A stretch of DNA of 64,000 bases from Bradyrhizobium cytisi (GTDB lineage Bacteria; Pseudomonadota; Alphaproteobacteria; Rhizobiales; Xanthobacteraceae): NCBI RefSeq assembly GCF_008123515.1, contig NZ_VSSR01000032.1, forward strand, positions 1-64,000, read 5' to 3'. Position 1 is the stretch's first letter. Each line of letters opens with the position of its first letter. Under the pieces are notes generated by a model. That model saw only the letters and a list, made by a program, of their open reading frames with translations, made no database searches and was not told the DNA's origin. Shown here piece by piece: positions 52,733 through 59,920 of the stretch. The translations under genes and the position numbers were made by a program.

Positions 52733-53452
52733 CTAACCAGCCGGATTGACGGCAGCTGGAGCGGGCAAGAACTCGTTCCAGATCGCCTTGTCGCCGAGCG
52801 TTGCGATGAAAGCCCGATGGGCTTCGCGCTCGGCGTCTGAAACCCGCGGCGCGAGCGGCACCGACCGCTGCCGCCGCGGCGCATCGCCGGCGGCATTGAC
52901 GCGAATGTCCTGGGAGTCCGACGCCAGCAGCAGCTGCGACTGCCGCGCCCCGACCAGATCGACATAGACTTCTGCGAGCAGTTCGGAATCGAGCAGCGCG
53001 CCGTGCTTGGTGCGGTGTGAATTGTCGATCGCGTAGCGCGAGCAGAGATCGTCGAGCCGGTTCGACACACCGGGATGCTTGCGCCGCGCCAGCAGCAGCG
53101 TATCGACCAGCCGCTCGCGCGGGATCGCGGCGCGCTTGATCCGGTCGAGCTCGGCATTGATGAAGCTGATGTCGAACGAGGCGTTGTGGATCACCAGCGG
53201 CGCATCGCCGATGAACGCCAGGAAATCGTCGACGACCTCGTGGAACAGCTGCTTGGTCGACAGGAACTCGGCCGACAATCCGTGTACGGCAAAGGCTTCC
53301 GCCGGCATGTCCCTTTCAGGATTAATATAGACGTGAAACGTCTGTCCCGTCGGCATGCGGTTGAAGATCTCGACGCAGCCGATTTCAACCAGCCGATCGC
53401 CGCGGAGCGGATCGAGGCCGGTGGTTTCGGTATCGAGAACGATTTCACGCAT
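52733..53452 (-). CDS. dnaQ: DNA polymerase III epsilon subunit
   Basis: 239 residues. The proofreading 3'-5' exonuclease. Exo I is VLDTETTGLDP (Asp7, Glu9), Exo II is HNASFDISFINAEL, and Exo III is SHRTKHGALLDSELLAEVYV with the catalytic His and Asp. The C-terminal end binds the alpha subunit. It lies 41 bases downstream of coaE in the leftward run from the predicted origin. Confidence 0.97.
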   Translation of the reverse strand: MREIVLDTETTGLDPLRGDRLVEIGCVEIFNRMPTGQTFHVYINPERDMPAEAFAVHGLSAEFLSTKQLFHEVVDDFLAFIGDAPLVIHNASFDISFINAELDRIKRAAIPRERLVDTLLLARRKHPGVSNRLDDLCSRYAIDNSHRTKHGALLDSELLAEVYVDLVGARQSQLLLASDSQDIRVNAAGDAPRRQRSVPLAPRVSDAEREAHRAFIATLGDKAIWNEFLPAPAAVNPAG

Positions 53453-53493
53453 GATTTTGAGGTGCCGTGCAAGAAGCCTTGTAAGTCGGCGAA

Positions 53494-54093
53494 TCAGGCT
53501 CGCCGCTGCGGCATCTTAACGACCTCGGCCAGGATGTGCGTGATTTGCGCGCGCACCGGCTCCAGTCCGTGTGAGGTATCCACGACGAAATCGGCCCGCT
53601 TGCGCTTTTCAGCGTCCGGCATCTGCTTGGCGATGATGGCGTCGAGCTTGGTCTCATCCATGGTTCCCCGCGCCAGCACCCGCTCGCGCTGCAGTTCCGG
53701 CGAGGTCGAGACCACGACGACGGCGTCGACGCGCTTCTCGCCGCCGGTCTCGTACAGCAGCGGTATGTCGAGAACCACAACCGGCGCCTTGGCGGCTTCC
53801 GCATCGGCAAAGAATTTTTGCCGGGAGGCGCCAAGCATGGGGTGAACGATCTGCTCGAGCTGCTTGATCGCGGCCGGATCGTGCACAACGCGCGCCGACA
53901 GTTTGGGACGATCGACCTTGCCGTTCGCGGTGGTGCCGGGGAAGGCGGCCTCGATCGCAGGCGCGGCCTCGCCCTCATACAGCTGATGGACGGCGGCATC
54001 GGCGTCGTAGACGGGCACGCCAGCCTCCGCGAACAATTTTGCGGTGGTGGATTTGCCCATACCGATCGAGCCGGTCAGTCCGAGAATCCGCAT
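53494..54093 (-). CDS. coaE: Dephospho-CoA kinase
   Basis: 199 residues. Last step of CoA synthesis. The P-loop is LGLTGSIGMGKSTTAKLF, and VPVYDADAAVHQLY is the conserved substrate loop. It lies 23 bases after maf; in Caulobacter aroE lies between maf and coaE, but no aroE is present here. It is leftward from the predicted origin. Confidence 0.96.
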   Translation of the reverse strand: MRILGLTGSIGMGKSTTAKLFAEAGVPVYDADAAVHQLYEGEAAPAIEAAFPGTTANGKVDRPKLSARVVHDPAAIKQLEQIVHPMLGASRQKFFADAEAAKAPVVVLDIPLLYETGGEKRVDAVVVVSTSPELQRERVLARGTMDETKLDAIIAKQMPDAEKRKRADFVVDTSHGLEPVRAQITHILAEVVKMPQRRA

Positions 54094-54116
54094 CAGCGCA
54101 AAACCATCCCTGTCAG

Positions 54117-54725
54117 TTACACCGCAATGAGCCGCTCACGCCGCAGGAACGCAAGCAGCGGCAGCAACGGCAGGCCGAGAATGGTGAAATGGTCGCCCTC
54201 GATGCGCTCGAACAGATGGATGCCGAGGCCTTCGAGCTGATAGGCGCCGACGCTCGTGGTGACGGCATCGCCGGCGGCGTCGAGATAGGCCGAAAGTTCG
54301 CCCTCGGACATCTGCCGCATGGTCATGCGGGCGACCGACACATCCTCGAAGACAATCCTGCCGTCACGGGCCACCGCGACGGCCGAATTCAGCTCGTGGC
54401 TATGGCCGGCGAGATCGCGCAATTGTGCCAGCGCCTGAATGCGACCGGCAGGCTTGTTGAAGAGACGGTCGCCGAGGGCGAGCGTCTGGTCGGCGCCGAT
54501 CACATAACTTCCGGGACGATGGGCCGAAACCGCCTTGGCCTTCTCGCACGCGAGCAGCAGGCCGATTTCGCGCGGGTTTGAAAGTTTTGACGCAGCCTGA
54601 ATGCCGCGCTCGTCGATGTCAGCGGTAACGGTCTCGAATTCGAGCCCGGCGTTCGCCAGCAGCATCTTTCGTGCGCCGCTCTGCGAGGCCAGGATCAACG
54701 GAGTTTTGCCGCGCCACAGACCCAT
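54117..54725 (-). CDS. maf: Maf-like nucleotide pyrophosphatase
   Basis: 202 residues. Maf proteins hydrolyse non-canonical or dTTP/UTP-like nucleotides; older annotations call them septum-formation inhibitors. LILASQSGARKMLLANAGLE is the signature start, and the catalytic region YVIGADQTLALGDRLFNKPA is present. The subfamily cannot be fixed by eye. It is 37 bases downstream of ppsR. Confidence 0.92.
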   Translation of the reverse strand: MGLWRGKTPLILASQSGARKMLLANAGLEFETVTADIDERGIQAASKLSNPREIGLLLACEKAKAVSAHRPGSYVIGADQTLALGDRLFNKPAGRIQALAQLRDLAGHSHELNSAVAVARDGRIVFEDVSVARMTMRQMSEGELSAYLDAAGDAVTTSVGAYQLEGLGIHLFERIEGDHFTILGLPLLPLLAFLRRERLIAV

Positions 54726-54762
54726 TTTCGAGAACTATTCCCAAGGCTATTCAGATGGCAGA

Positions 54763-55602
54763 CTATTCAGATGGCCGGTTGCGTTGGCGATCGCTATAGA
54801 GCTTCATGATCGCCGCCGCGGTTTCCTCGATCGAGCGCCGCGTGACGTCCAGCAGCGGCCAGTCATGCTTGGCGCTCAGCTTGCGCGCAAACGCGACCTC
54901 CTCGGTGACCGACTGCCTGTCGGTATAGGTGTCGCTGCCGGATTCGGCGCCCATGGAGAGCAGGCGGTTCTGACGGATCTGGATCAGACGCTCCGGCGTC
55001 GCATGCAGGCTTACCACCAGCGGCCGGGTCAGCGTCTCCAATTGCGCCGGCACGGGAATGCCCGGAACCAGCGGCACGTTGGCGGTGCGGATGCCGCGGT
55101 TGGCGAGGTAGATCGACGTCGGCGTTTTCGAGGTGCGGGACACGCCGACCAGGACGACGTCGGCCTCCTCGAGCCCGTCGACGTGCTGGCCGTCATCGTG
55201 GATCATCGTGTAGTTCAGCGCGTCGATGCGCTTGAAATATTCGGCATTGAGCACGTGCTGCGCGCCAACGCGACCCGTGGTCGCTGCTCCGAGATAGGCT
55301 TCGAACAACTGCATGACCGGGCCGATGATCGAGAGGCTCGGAACGTTGATGTTTTTGCACTTGTCCTCGAGCCGGGACACCAGGTCTTTCTCCAGCAGCG
55401 TGAACAGCACGATGCCGGGCGCTTCCTCGATCTCGTCGAGCACGCGATCGAGCTGCTTCTGGCTGCGCACCAACGGATAGACATGCTCGACCGGCGTGAC
55501 GTTTGCGTACTGCGCGGCGACGGCGCGGGCGACCGTGATCAGGGTCTCACCGGTGGAGTCCGAGACGAGGTGCAGATGGAAATAATTGTTCGAGGTCGGC
55601 AC
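54763..55602 (-). CDS. ppsR: Pyruvate,phosphate dikinase regulatory protein / DUF299
   Basis: 279 residues from a GTG start. The ADP-dependent kinase / Pi-dependent phosphorylase that controls PPDK or PEP synthetase. FHLHLVSDSTGETLITVARA is the family start and VLVGVSRTSKTPTSIYLANR is the P-loop-like binding site. This is the RP001/DUF299 gene that flanks the chromosomal origin in Caulobacter and several Rickettsiales/Rhizobiales. It is the first gene left of the 460-bp gap. Confidence 0.95.
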   Translation of the reverse strand: MPTSNNYFHLHLVSDSTGETLITVARAVAAQYANVTPVEHVYPLVRSQKQLDRVLDEIEEAPGIVLFTLLEKDLVSRLEDKCKNINVPSLSIIGPVMQLFEAYLGAATTGRVGAQHVLNAEYFKRIDALNYTMIHDDGQHVDGLEEADVVLVGVSRTSKTPTSIYLANRGIRTANVPLVPGIPVPAQLETLTRPLVVSLHATPERLIQIRQNRLLSMGAESGSDTYTDRQSVTEEVAFARKLSAKHDWPLLDVTRRSIEETAAAIMKLYSDRQRNRPSE

Positions 55603-56062
55603 AAAAACTCTTTGTATGAAGGCGGTGTGGTTTGTGGATTTCTGTGGACCTTAACCGCTCGGAAAGGGTTGCGCGACACCAGGGGCGGGACAAGTGCCAA
55701 TTTTCTTCACACCACTGCCCATCGGAACAAGTTTGGGAGCCTTCCGAGAGGGAAACGGGATTGCGCGGACAAGTCCCTTGATAAACTGCGGATCAAAACG
55801 CGCAAGCCTTTGAGCCCGGGTGACTTATCGGGGTCTGGCAGGAACCGCATTGGACATGTTGATGGATGTGAACAAGCGTCTGCGAAGTGGCGGACGGCAT
55901 TGTGTGAGTCCAATCCACCGTCACTCAGACTCAAACCTTAAGAATCTAAGATTCTTTATTGGAGAAGGGCGCTCCAGAGAGATATGTGTGCAGGTGAGAC
56001 CTTAACGAGTTCTTACTATCCCCAGATCGCCGGACGGCTGGGCGCAAAGGCGGACGCCGGAC
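55603..56062. other. oriC: Predicted chromosomal origin of replication (oriC)
   Basis: A 460-base gap between the divergent ppsR and hemJ genes, matching the place of Caulobacter Cori (next to ppsR/RP001 and hemE). It holds three TGTGG-type DnaA-box-like words at 55626-55651 (best TGTGGATTT, 55633-55641), a 40-base stretch at 55921-55960 that is 70% A+T, four GANTC sites (55906, 55928, 55942, 55950), and TTAACGAGTTCTTAC (56002-56016), one base from a CtrA TTAA-N7-TTAA site. No open frame is convincing. Genes on each side point away. hemE is not adjacent here, so the assignment is inferred from the remaining order. Confidence 0.7.
55941..55955. repeat. AT-rich palindrome carrying two GANTC sites
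   Basis: AGAATC-TAA-GATTCT (55941-55955) is a perfect 6-bp inverted repeat around TAA. Each arm contains a GANTC site (55942-55946 and 55950-55954). It is at the core of the predicted oriC. Confidence 0.8.
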
Positions 56063-56497
56063 ATGTTTGAAGACGTCTACCTCTGGATCAAGGCGCTGCA
56101 CGTGATCGCGGTCATCTCATGGATGGCCGGCATGCTCTATCTGCCGCGGCTGTTCGTCTATCACTGTGAGGCCGAGATCGGCTCGAAGCAGTCGGAAACG
56201 TTCAAGGTCATGGAACGCCGTCTGCTCAAGGCGATCATCAACCCCGCCATGATCGTCACCTGGCTTGCCGGGCTCTACCTCGCCTGGGCCGGCCATTGGT
56301 TCACTTTCGGCTGGCTGCACGTAAAACTGGCACTGGTGCTGGCGATGTCCGCCGCCCACGGCTTTTTTTCCCGCTGGCTCAAGCAATTCGCCGCCGACAA
56401 GCGCCCGCACAGCCAGAAATTCTTCCGGATTATCAATGAGGTGCCGACCGTCCTGATGATCATCATCGTCATCATGGTGATCGTGAAGCCGTTCTAG
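56063..56497 (+). CDS. hemJ: Protoporphyrinogen oxidase HemJ
   Basis: 144 residues. The membrane enzyme that oxidises protoporphyrinogen IX in many bacteria lacking HemG/HemY. Four transmembrane helices are visible, with the conserved WIKALHVIAVISWMAGMLYL (His and Trp) and YLPRLFVYHCEA in the first part and WFTFGWLHVKLALVLAMSAA later. It usually stands next to hemE and rho; here hemE is missing from the spot and the predicted origin is directly upstream. rho follows 247 bases later. Confidence 0.93.
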   Translation: MFEDVYLWIKALHVIAVISWMAGMLYLPRLFVYHCEAEIGSKQSETFKVMERRLLKAIINPAMIVTWLAGLYLAWAGHWFTFGWLHVKLALVLAMSAAHGFFSRWLKQFAADKRPHSQKFFRIINEVPTVLMIIIVIMVIVKPF

Positions 56498-56744
56498 GCA
56501 GGAATCGTGAATGATCGCTCAGCGCTTCGGCTTGCGGAGTGACAAGCGATTTTCTATATTAGCGATATCCCACCCAACGCAGGCGGATGTGGTTGGTCCG
56601 AGCTTTCCAGAGGCCGGACACCGCATCAGGTTTGAAGCCCCCACCGGCGCTCTCCTTGCCAGACCTGCGGACCTTACCTTCTCGCGTCCGCATTTCAGAG
56701 CCTCCTCGCACCCCCTCCCAAGGTTACCCCACAGGACCACCCCA

Positions 56745-58010
56745 ATGCGGGAAATTAAACTTCAGGACCTCAAGTCGAAGACGCCGGCCGAGCTTGTCTC
56801 GTTCGCGGAAGAGAACGGGGTCGAGAATGCCAGCACCATGCGCAAGCAGGAGCTGCTGTTCGCCATCCTCAAGCAGCTTGCGCTGGCCGAGACCGACATC
56901 GTCGGCGAGGGCGTCGTCGAGGTGCTCTCCGACGGCTTCGGCTTCCTCCGCTCGCCCGACGCGAATTATCTGCCTGGCCCGGACGACATCTACGTTTCGC
57001 CCTCCCAGATCCGCCGTTTCGGCCTGCGCACCGGCGACACCATCGAAGGCCACATTCGCAGCCCGAAAGAGGGCGAGCGTTATTTTGCGCTGCTGAAGGT
57101 CAACACACTCAATTTCGAGGACCCGGAAAAGGCCAAGCACAAGGTCAATTTCGACAACCTCACGCCGCTGTTTCCGAATCAGCGTTTCCGCATGGAAATC
57201 GACGATCCGACGCGAAAAGACTTGTCTGCAAGGGTGATCGACATCGTCGCCCCGATCGGCAAGGGCCAGCGCGCTTTGATCGTCGCGCCGCCGCGCACGG
57301 GTAAAACCGTGCTGATGCAGAATATCGCGCATTCGATCACGCACAACCATCCCGAATGCTATCTGATCGTGCTGCTGATCGACGAGCGTCCGGAAGAAGT
57401 CACGGACATGCAGCGCTCGGTGAAGGGCGAGGTCGTGTCGTCGACCTTCGACGAGCCGGCCGTGCGTCACGTCCAGGTCGCCGAGATGGTGATCGAAAAA
57501 GCAAAACGTCTGGTCGAGCACGGCCGCGACGTCGTCATTCTGCTCGATTCGATCACGCGCCTCGGCCGCGCCTACAACACCGTGGTGCCGTCATCCGGCA
57601 AGGTGCTGACCGGCGGTGTCGACGCCAACGCGCTGCAGCGCCCGAAGCGCTTCTTCGGTGCCGCCCGCAACATCGAGGAGGGCGGCTCGCTGACCATCAT
57701 CGCGACCGCGCTGGTCGATACCGGCAGCCGCATGGACGAGGTCATCTTCGAAGAGTTCAAGGGCACCGGTAACTCGGAACTGATCCTTGACCGCAAGGTC
57801 TCGGACAAGCGCACCTTCCCGGCCATCGACATCTCGCGCTCCGGCACCCGCAAGGAGGAGCTCATTACCGACAATCAGGTGCTGAAGAAGATGTACGTGC
57901 TCCGCCGCATCCTGAACCCGATGGGCACCATGGACGCGATCGACTTCCTGCTCGACAAGCTGCGCTCGACAAAGAGCAATTCGGAGTTCTTCGATTCCAT
58001 GAACACCTGA
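56745..58010 (+). CDS. rho: Transcription termination factor Rho
   Basis: 421 residues from the ATG at 56745 (MREIKLQDLKSKTPAELVSF). Hexameric RNA helicase that ends transcription. An N-terminal RNA-binding domain (GFGFLRSPDANYLPGPDDIY) is followed by the ATPase with Walker A APPRTGKT and Walker B VILLDSITRLGRAYN. The 247-base leader (56498-56744) has no gene and may carry autoregulation, as rho leaders often do; no specific structure was identified. A strong terminator follows the stop. Confidence 0.97.
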   Translation: MREIKLQDLKSKTPAELVSFAEENGVENASTMRKQELLFAILKQLALAETDIVGEGVVEVLSDGFGFLRSPDANYLPGPDDIYVSPSQIRRFGLRTGDTIEGHIRSPKEGERYFALLKVNTLNFEDPEKAKHKVNFDNLTPLFPNQRFRMEIDDPTRKDLSARVIDIVAPIGKGQRALIVAPPRTGKTVLMQNIAHSITHNHPECYLIVLLIDERPEEVTDMQRSVKGEVVSSTFDEPAVRHVQVAEMVIEKAKRLVEHGRDVVILLDSITRLGRAYNTVVPSSGKVLTGGVDANALQRPKRFFGAARNIEEGGSLTIIATALVDTGSRMDEVIFEEFKGTGNSELILDRKVSDKRTFPAIDISRSGTRKEELITDNQVLKKMYVLRRILNPMGTMDAIDFLLDKLRSTKSNSEFFDSMNT

Positions 58011-58045
58011 GATCAACACCTGAGCCAGGGTGCATCAAGAGCTTT

Positions 58046-58071
58046 AAGGGCGCCTTCGGGCGCCCTTTTTT
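58046..58071 (+). terminator. Intrinsic terminator after rho
   Basis: AAGGGCGCC (58046-58054), TTCG tetraloop, GGCGCCCTT (58059-58067), with a T run to 58071. A textbook Rho-independent terminator 36 bases past the rho stop. Confidence 0.92.
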
Positions 58072-58337
58072 GTGCGGCTTTGCTGCAGCGATTGCGTAGC
58101 ATTACGGTGGGATCGGCGTCGGAGCCAAGTCTGTCTTAGCCTATTGATATATCTGAATAATACTTGACTTCTCCTTAGCCGACCTGGTGCGCGAAGGCTT
58201 TTTTTGCAGCAGCAAAGCGCTGCGGTTATGTTGCGGTGCAATATGGTCGTTGCTGCGGGTTGGGATGCAGCAACACGGGTTGCGGTCGCCCGAGAACGGG
58301 CCGTTTGCCTTTTTCCGTCGAGCCGGACAAATAGGCC
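58072..58337. other. Leader region of mnmE
   Basis: 266 bases between the rho terminator and mnmE. It has an A+T-rich patch with TTGACTTCTCC near 58163 and repeated GCTGCGG/GTTGCGG words (58205-58285), but no recognisable gene or clear regulatory site. Confidence 0.4.
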
Positions 58338-59642
58338 ATGCACCCGCGAGACCAGACCATCTTTGCGCTGTCGTCCGGCCGTCCGCCGAGCGCAATCGCC
58401 ATGGTGCGCGTCTCAGGCCCGCAGGCCGGCCTGGTGCTGACGACGCTCGCAGGCAAGCTGCCGGCGCCGCGGCAGGCCAGCCGCCGGCTGCTTCGGGACG
58501 GCGCGGACCAACCGATCGACGATGCGGTCGTGCTCTGGTTTCCGGGGCCGGGGACTGCGACCGGCGAGGACGTCGCCGAATTCCACGTCCATGGCGGACG
58601 CGCGGTGCTGGCCGCGCTCCTCGCCGCTATTTCTCTAATTCCGAATACACGCGCAGCCGAGCCCGGGGAATTCACGCGGCGCGCGTTCGAGAACGGCAAG
58701 CTCGATCTCACCGAGGCCGAGGGCCTCGACGATCTCATTCACGCCGACACGGATCGCCAGCGCCGCCAGGCGCTACGGCAGCTGCAAGGCCTGCTTGGCA
58801 ATCGCGCACGCGACTGGCGCGAGCGCATCATCGAGGCGTCGGCGCTGATCGAGGCGGGCATCGATTTTTCCGACGAGGGCGATGTGCCCGCGGAATTGAC
58901 GGCGCCGGCCGTGAAAGCGATCCAGGTGCTGCACGATGAAATTACAAAAGTCCTTGCGGCACAGGGACATTCTGAACGCCTGCGTGACGGCCTGGTGGTT
59001 GCGATCGCAGGCGAGCCGAACGTCGGCAAGTCGACGCTGATGAATCAGCTCGCGCGCCGCGAGGTCGCGATCGTGTCGCCCCACGCCGGCACCACGCGTG
59101 ATGTGATCGAGGTGCAGCTGGATCTCGATGGCTATCCCGTTACCGTCATCGACACTGCCGGCATTCGCGAGACCGACGATCCTGTCGAGCAGGAAGGCGT
59201 GCGCCGGGCGAGGGCACGGGCTGAGGACGCCGACCTCGTGCTGTGGCTGGTGGAGGGCGAGCGCGCCGTCGATCCGTCCGGCGGCCAGATCTGGATCGTG
59301 CGCAACAAGATCGATCTCGGGGGAGTAGGGTCACCCGGCGAGTTCGGGATCTCGGCGAGCCGAGGCGACGGCATTCCAGAGCTGGTCGAGGCCCTCGTCA
59401 AATTCGCGGCCGAGTTTTTCGGAACCACCGAGGGCGCGTTGGTGACCCGGGCCCGGCAACGAGATCTGTTGGGCCGGGCGTCGGACAGCTTGCGCCGGAG
59501 TCTGGAGCTTGTAGAAGAGGGCGAAGAGCTCGCCGCCGAAGAGCTGCGAGCTGCCGCCTATGCCCTGGGCCGGCTGCTCGGCCGGGTGGACGTCGAGGAC
59601 GTCCTTGGCGCCATTTTCCAGAAGTTCTGTATCGGAAAGTAG
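58338..59642 (+). CDS. mnmE: tRNA modification GTPase MnmE (TrmE)
   Basis: 434 residues. With MnmG it installs the carboxymethylaminomethyl group on U34 of certain tRNAs. The N-terminal tetrahydrofolate-binding part (TIFALSSGRPPSAIAMVRVS, FHVHGGRAVLAALL) precedes a G domain with AGEPNVGKSTLMN, DTAGIRETDD and NKID. The invariant C-terminal CIGK is present. It is followed by three parS sites and then mnmG. Confidence 0.97.
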   Translation: MHPRDQTIFALSSGRPPSAIAMVRVSGPQAGLVLTTLAGKLPAPRQASRRLLRDGADQPIDDAVVLWFPGPGTATGEDVAEFHVHGGRAVLAALLAAISLIPNTRAAEPGEFTRRAFENGKLDLTEAEGLDDLIHADTDRQRRQALRQLQGLLGNRARDWRERIIEASALIEAGIDFSDEGDVPAELTAPAVKAIQVLHDEITKVLAAQGHSERLRDGLVVAIAGEPNVGKSTLMNQLARREVAIVSPHAGTTRDVIEVQLDLDGYPVTVIDTAGIRETDDPVEQEGVRRARARAEDADLVLWLVEGERAVDPSGGQIWIVRNKIDLGGVGSPGEFGISASRGDGIPELVEALVKFAAEFFGTTEGALVTRARQRDLLGRASDSLRRSLELVEEGEELAAEELRAAAYALGRLLGRVDVEDVLGAIFQKFCIGK

Positions 59643-59694
59643 CGCTAGTTCTTTAGTGTAGAACTAGTCCTTGTTCCGTTGCTTGGGTTTTAGG

Positions 59695-59708
59695 GTTTCA
59701 CGTGAAAC
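59695..59708. promoter_or_regulatory. parS: parS site 1
   Basis: GTTTCACGTGAAAC, the exact parS palindrome bound by ParB, in the mnmE-mnmG gap. Confidence 0.9.
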
Positions 59709-59758
59709 ACATTCCCCTCTTGGCTCGCGCGCCGTCCGCAGTTCCGCCGGGCGCTCGC

Positions 59759-59772
59759 GTTTCACGTGAAAC
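59759..59772. promoter_or_regulatory. parS: parS site 2
   Basis: GTTTCACGTGAAAC, 64 bases after site 1, same gap. Confidence 0.9.
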
Positions 59773-59848
59773 AATAGCCATCCCAGCGCACTTCCTACTG
59801 TGCATGGGGTTGTTTTCGCGAAGACGCGCCGGCTCTCTCCGCGACCCC

Positions 59849-59862
59849 GTTTCACGTGAAAC
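59849..59862. promoter_or_regulatory. parS: parS site 3
   Basis: GTTTCACGTGAAAC, 90 bases after site 2 and 59 before the mnmG start. Confidence 0.9.
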
Positions 59863-59920
59863 AGCCACCTCGCCCAGTTTCTACTTCCGGCTTTCCTGCC
59901 GCTGAGCTAGAAGACCGCAC

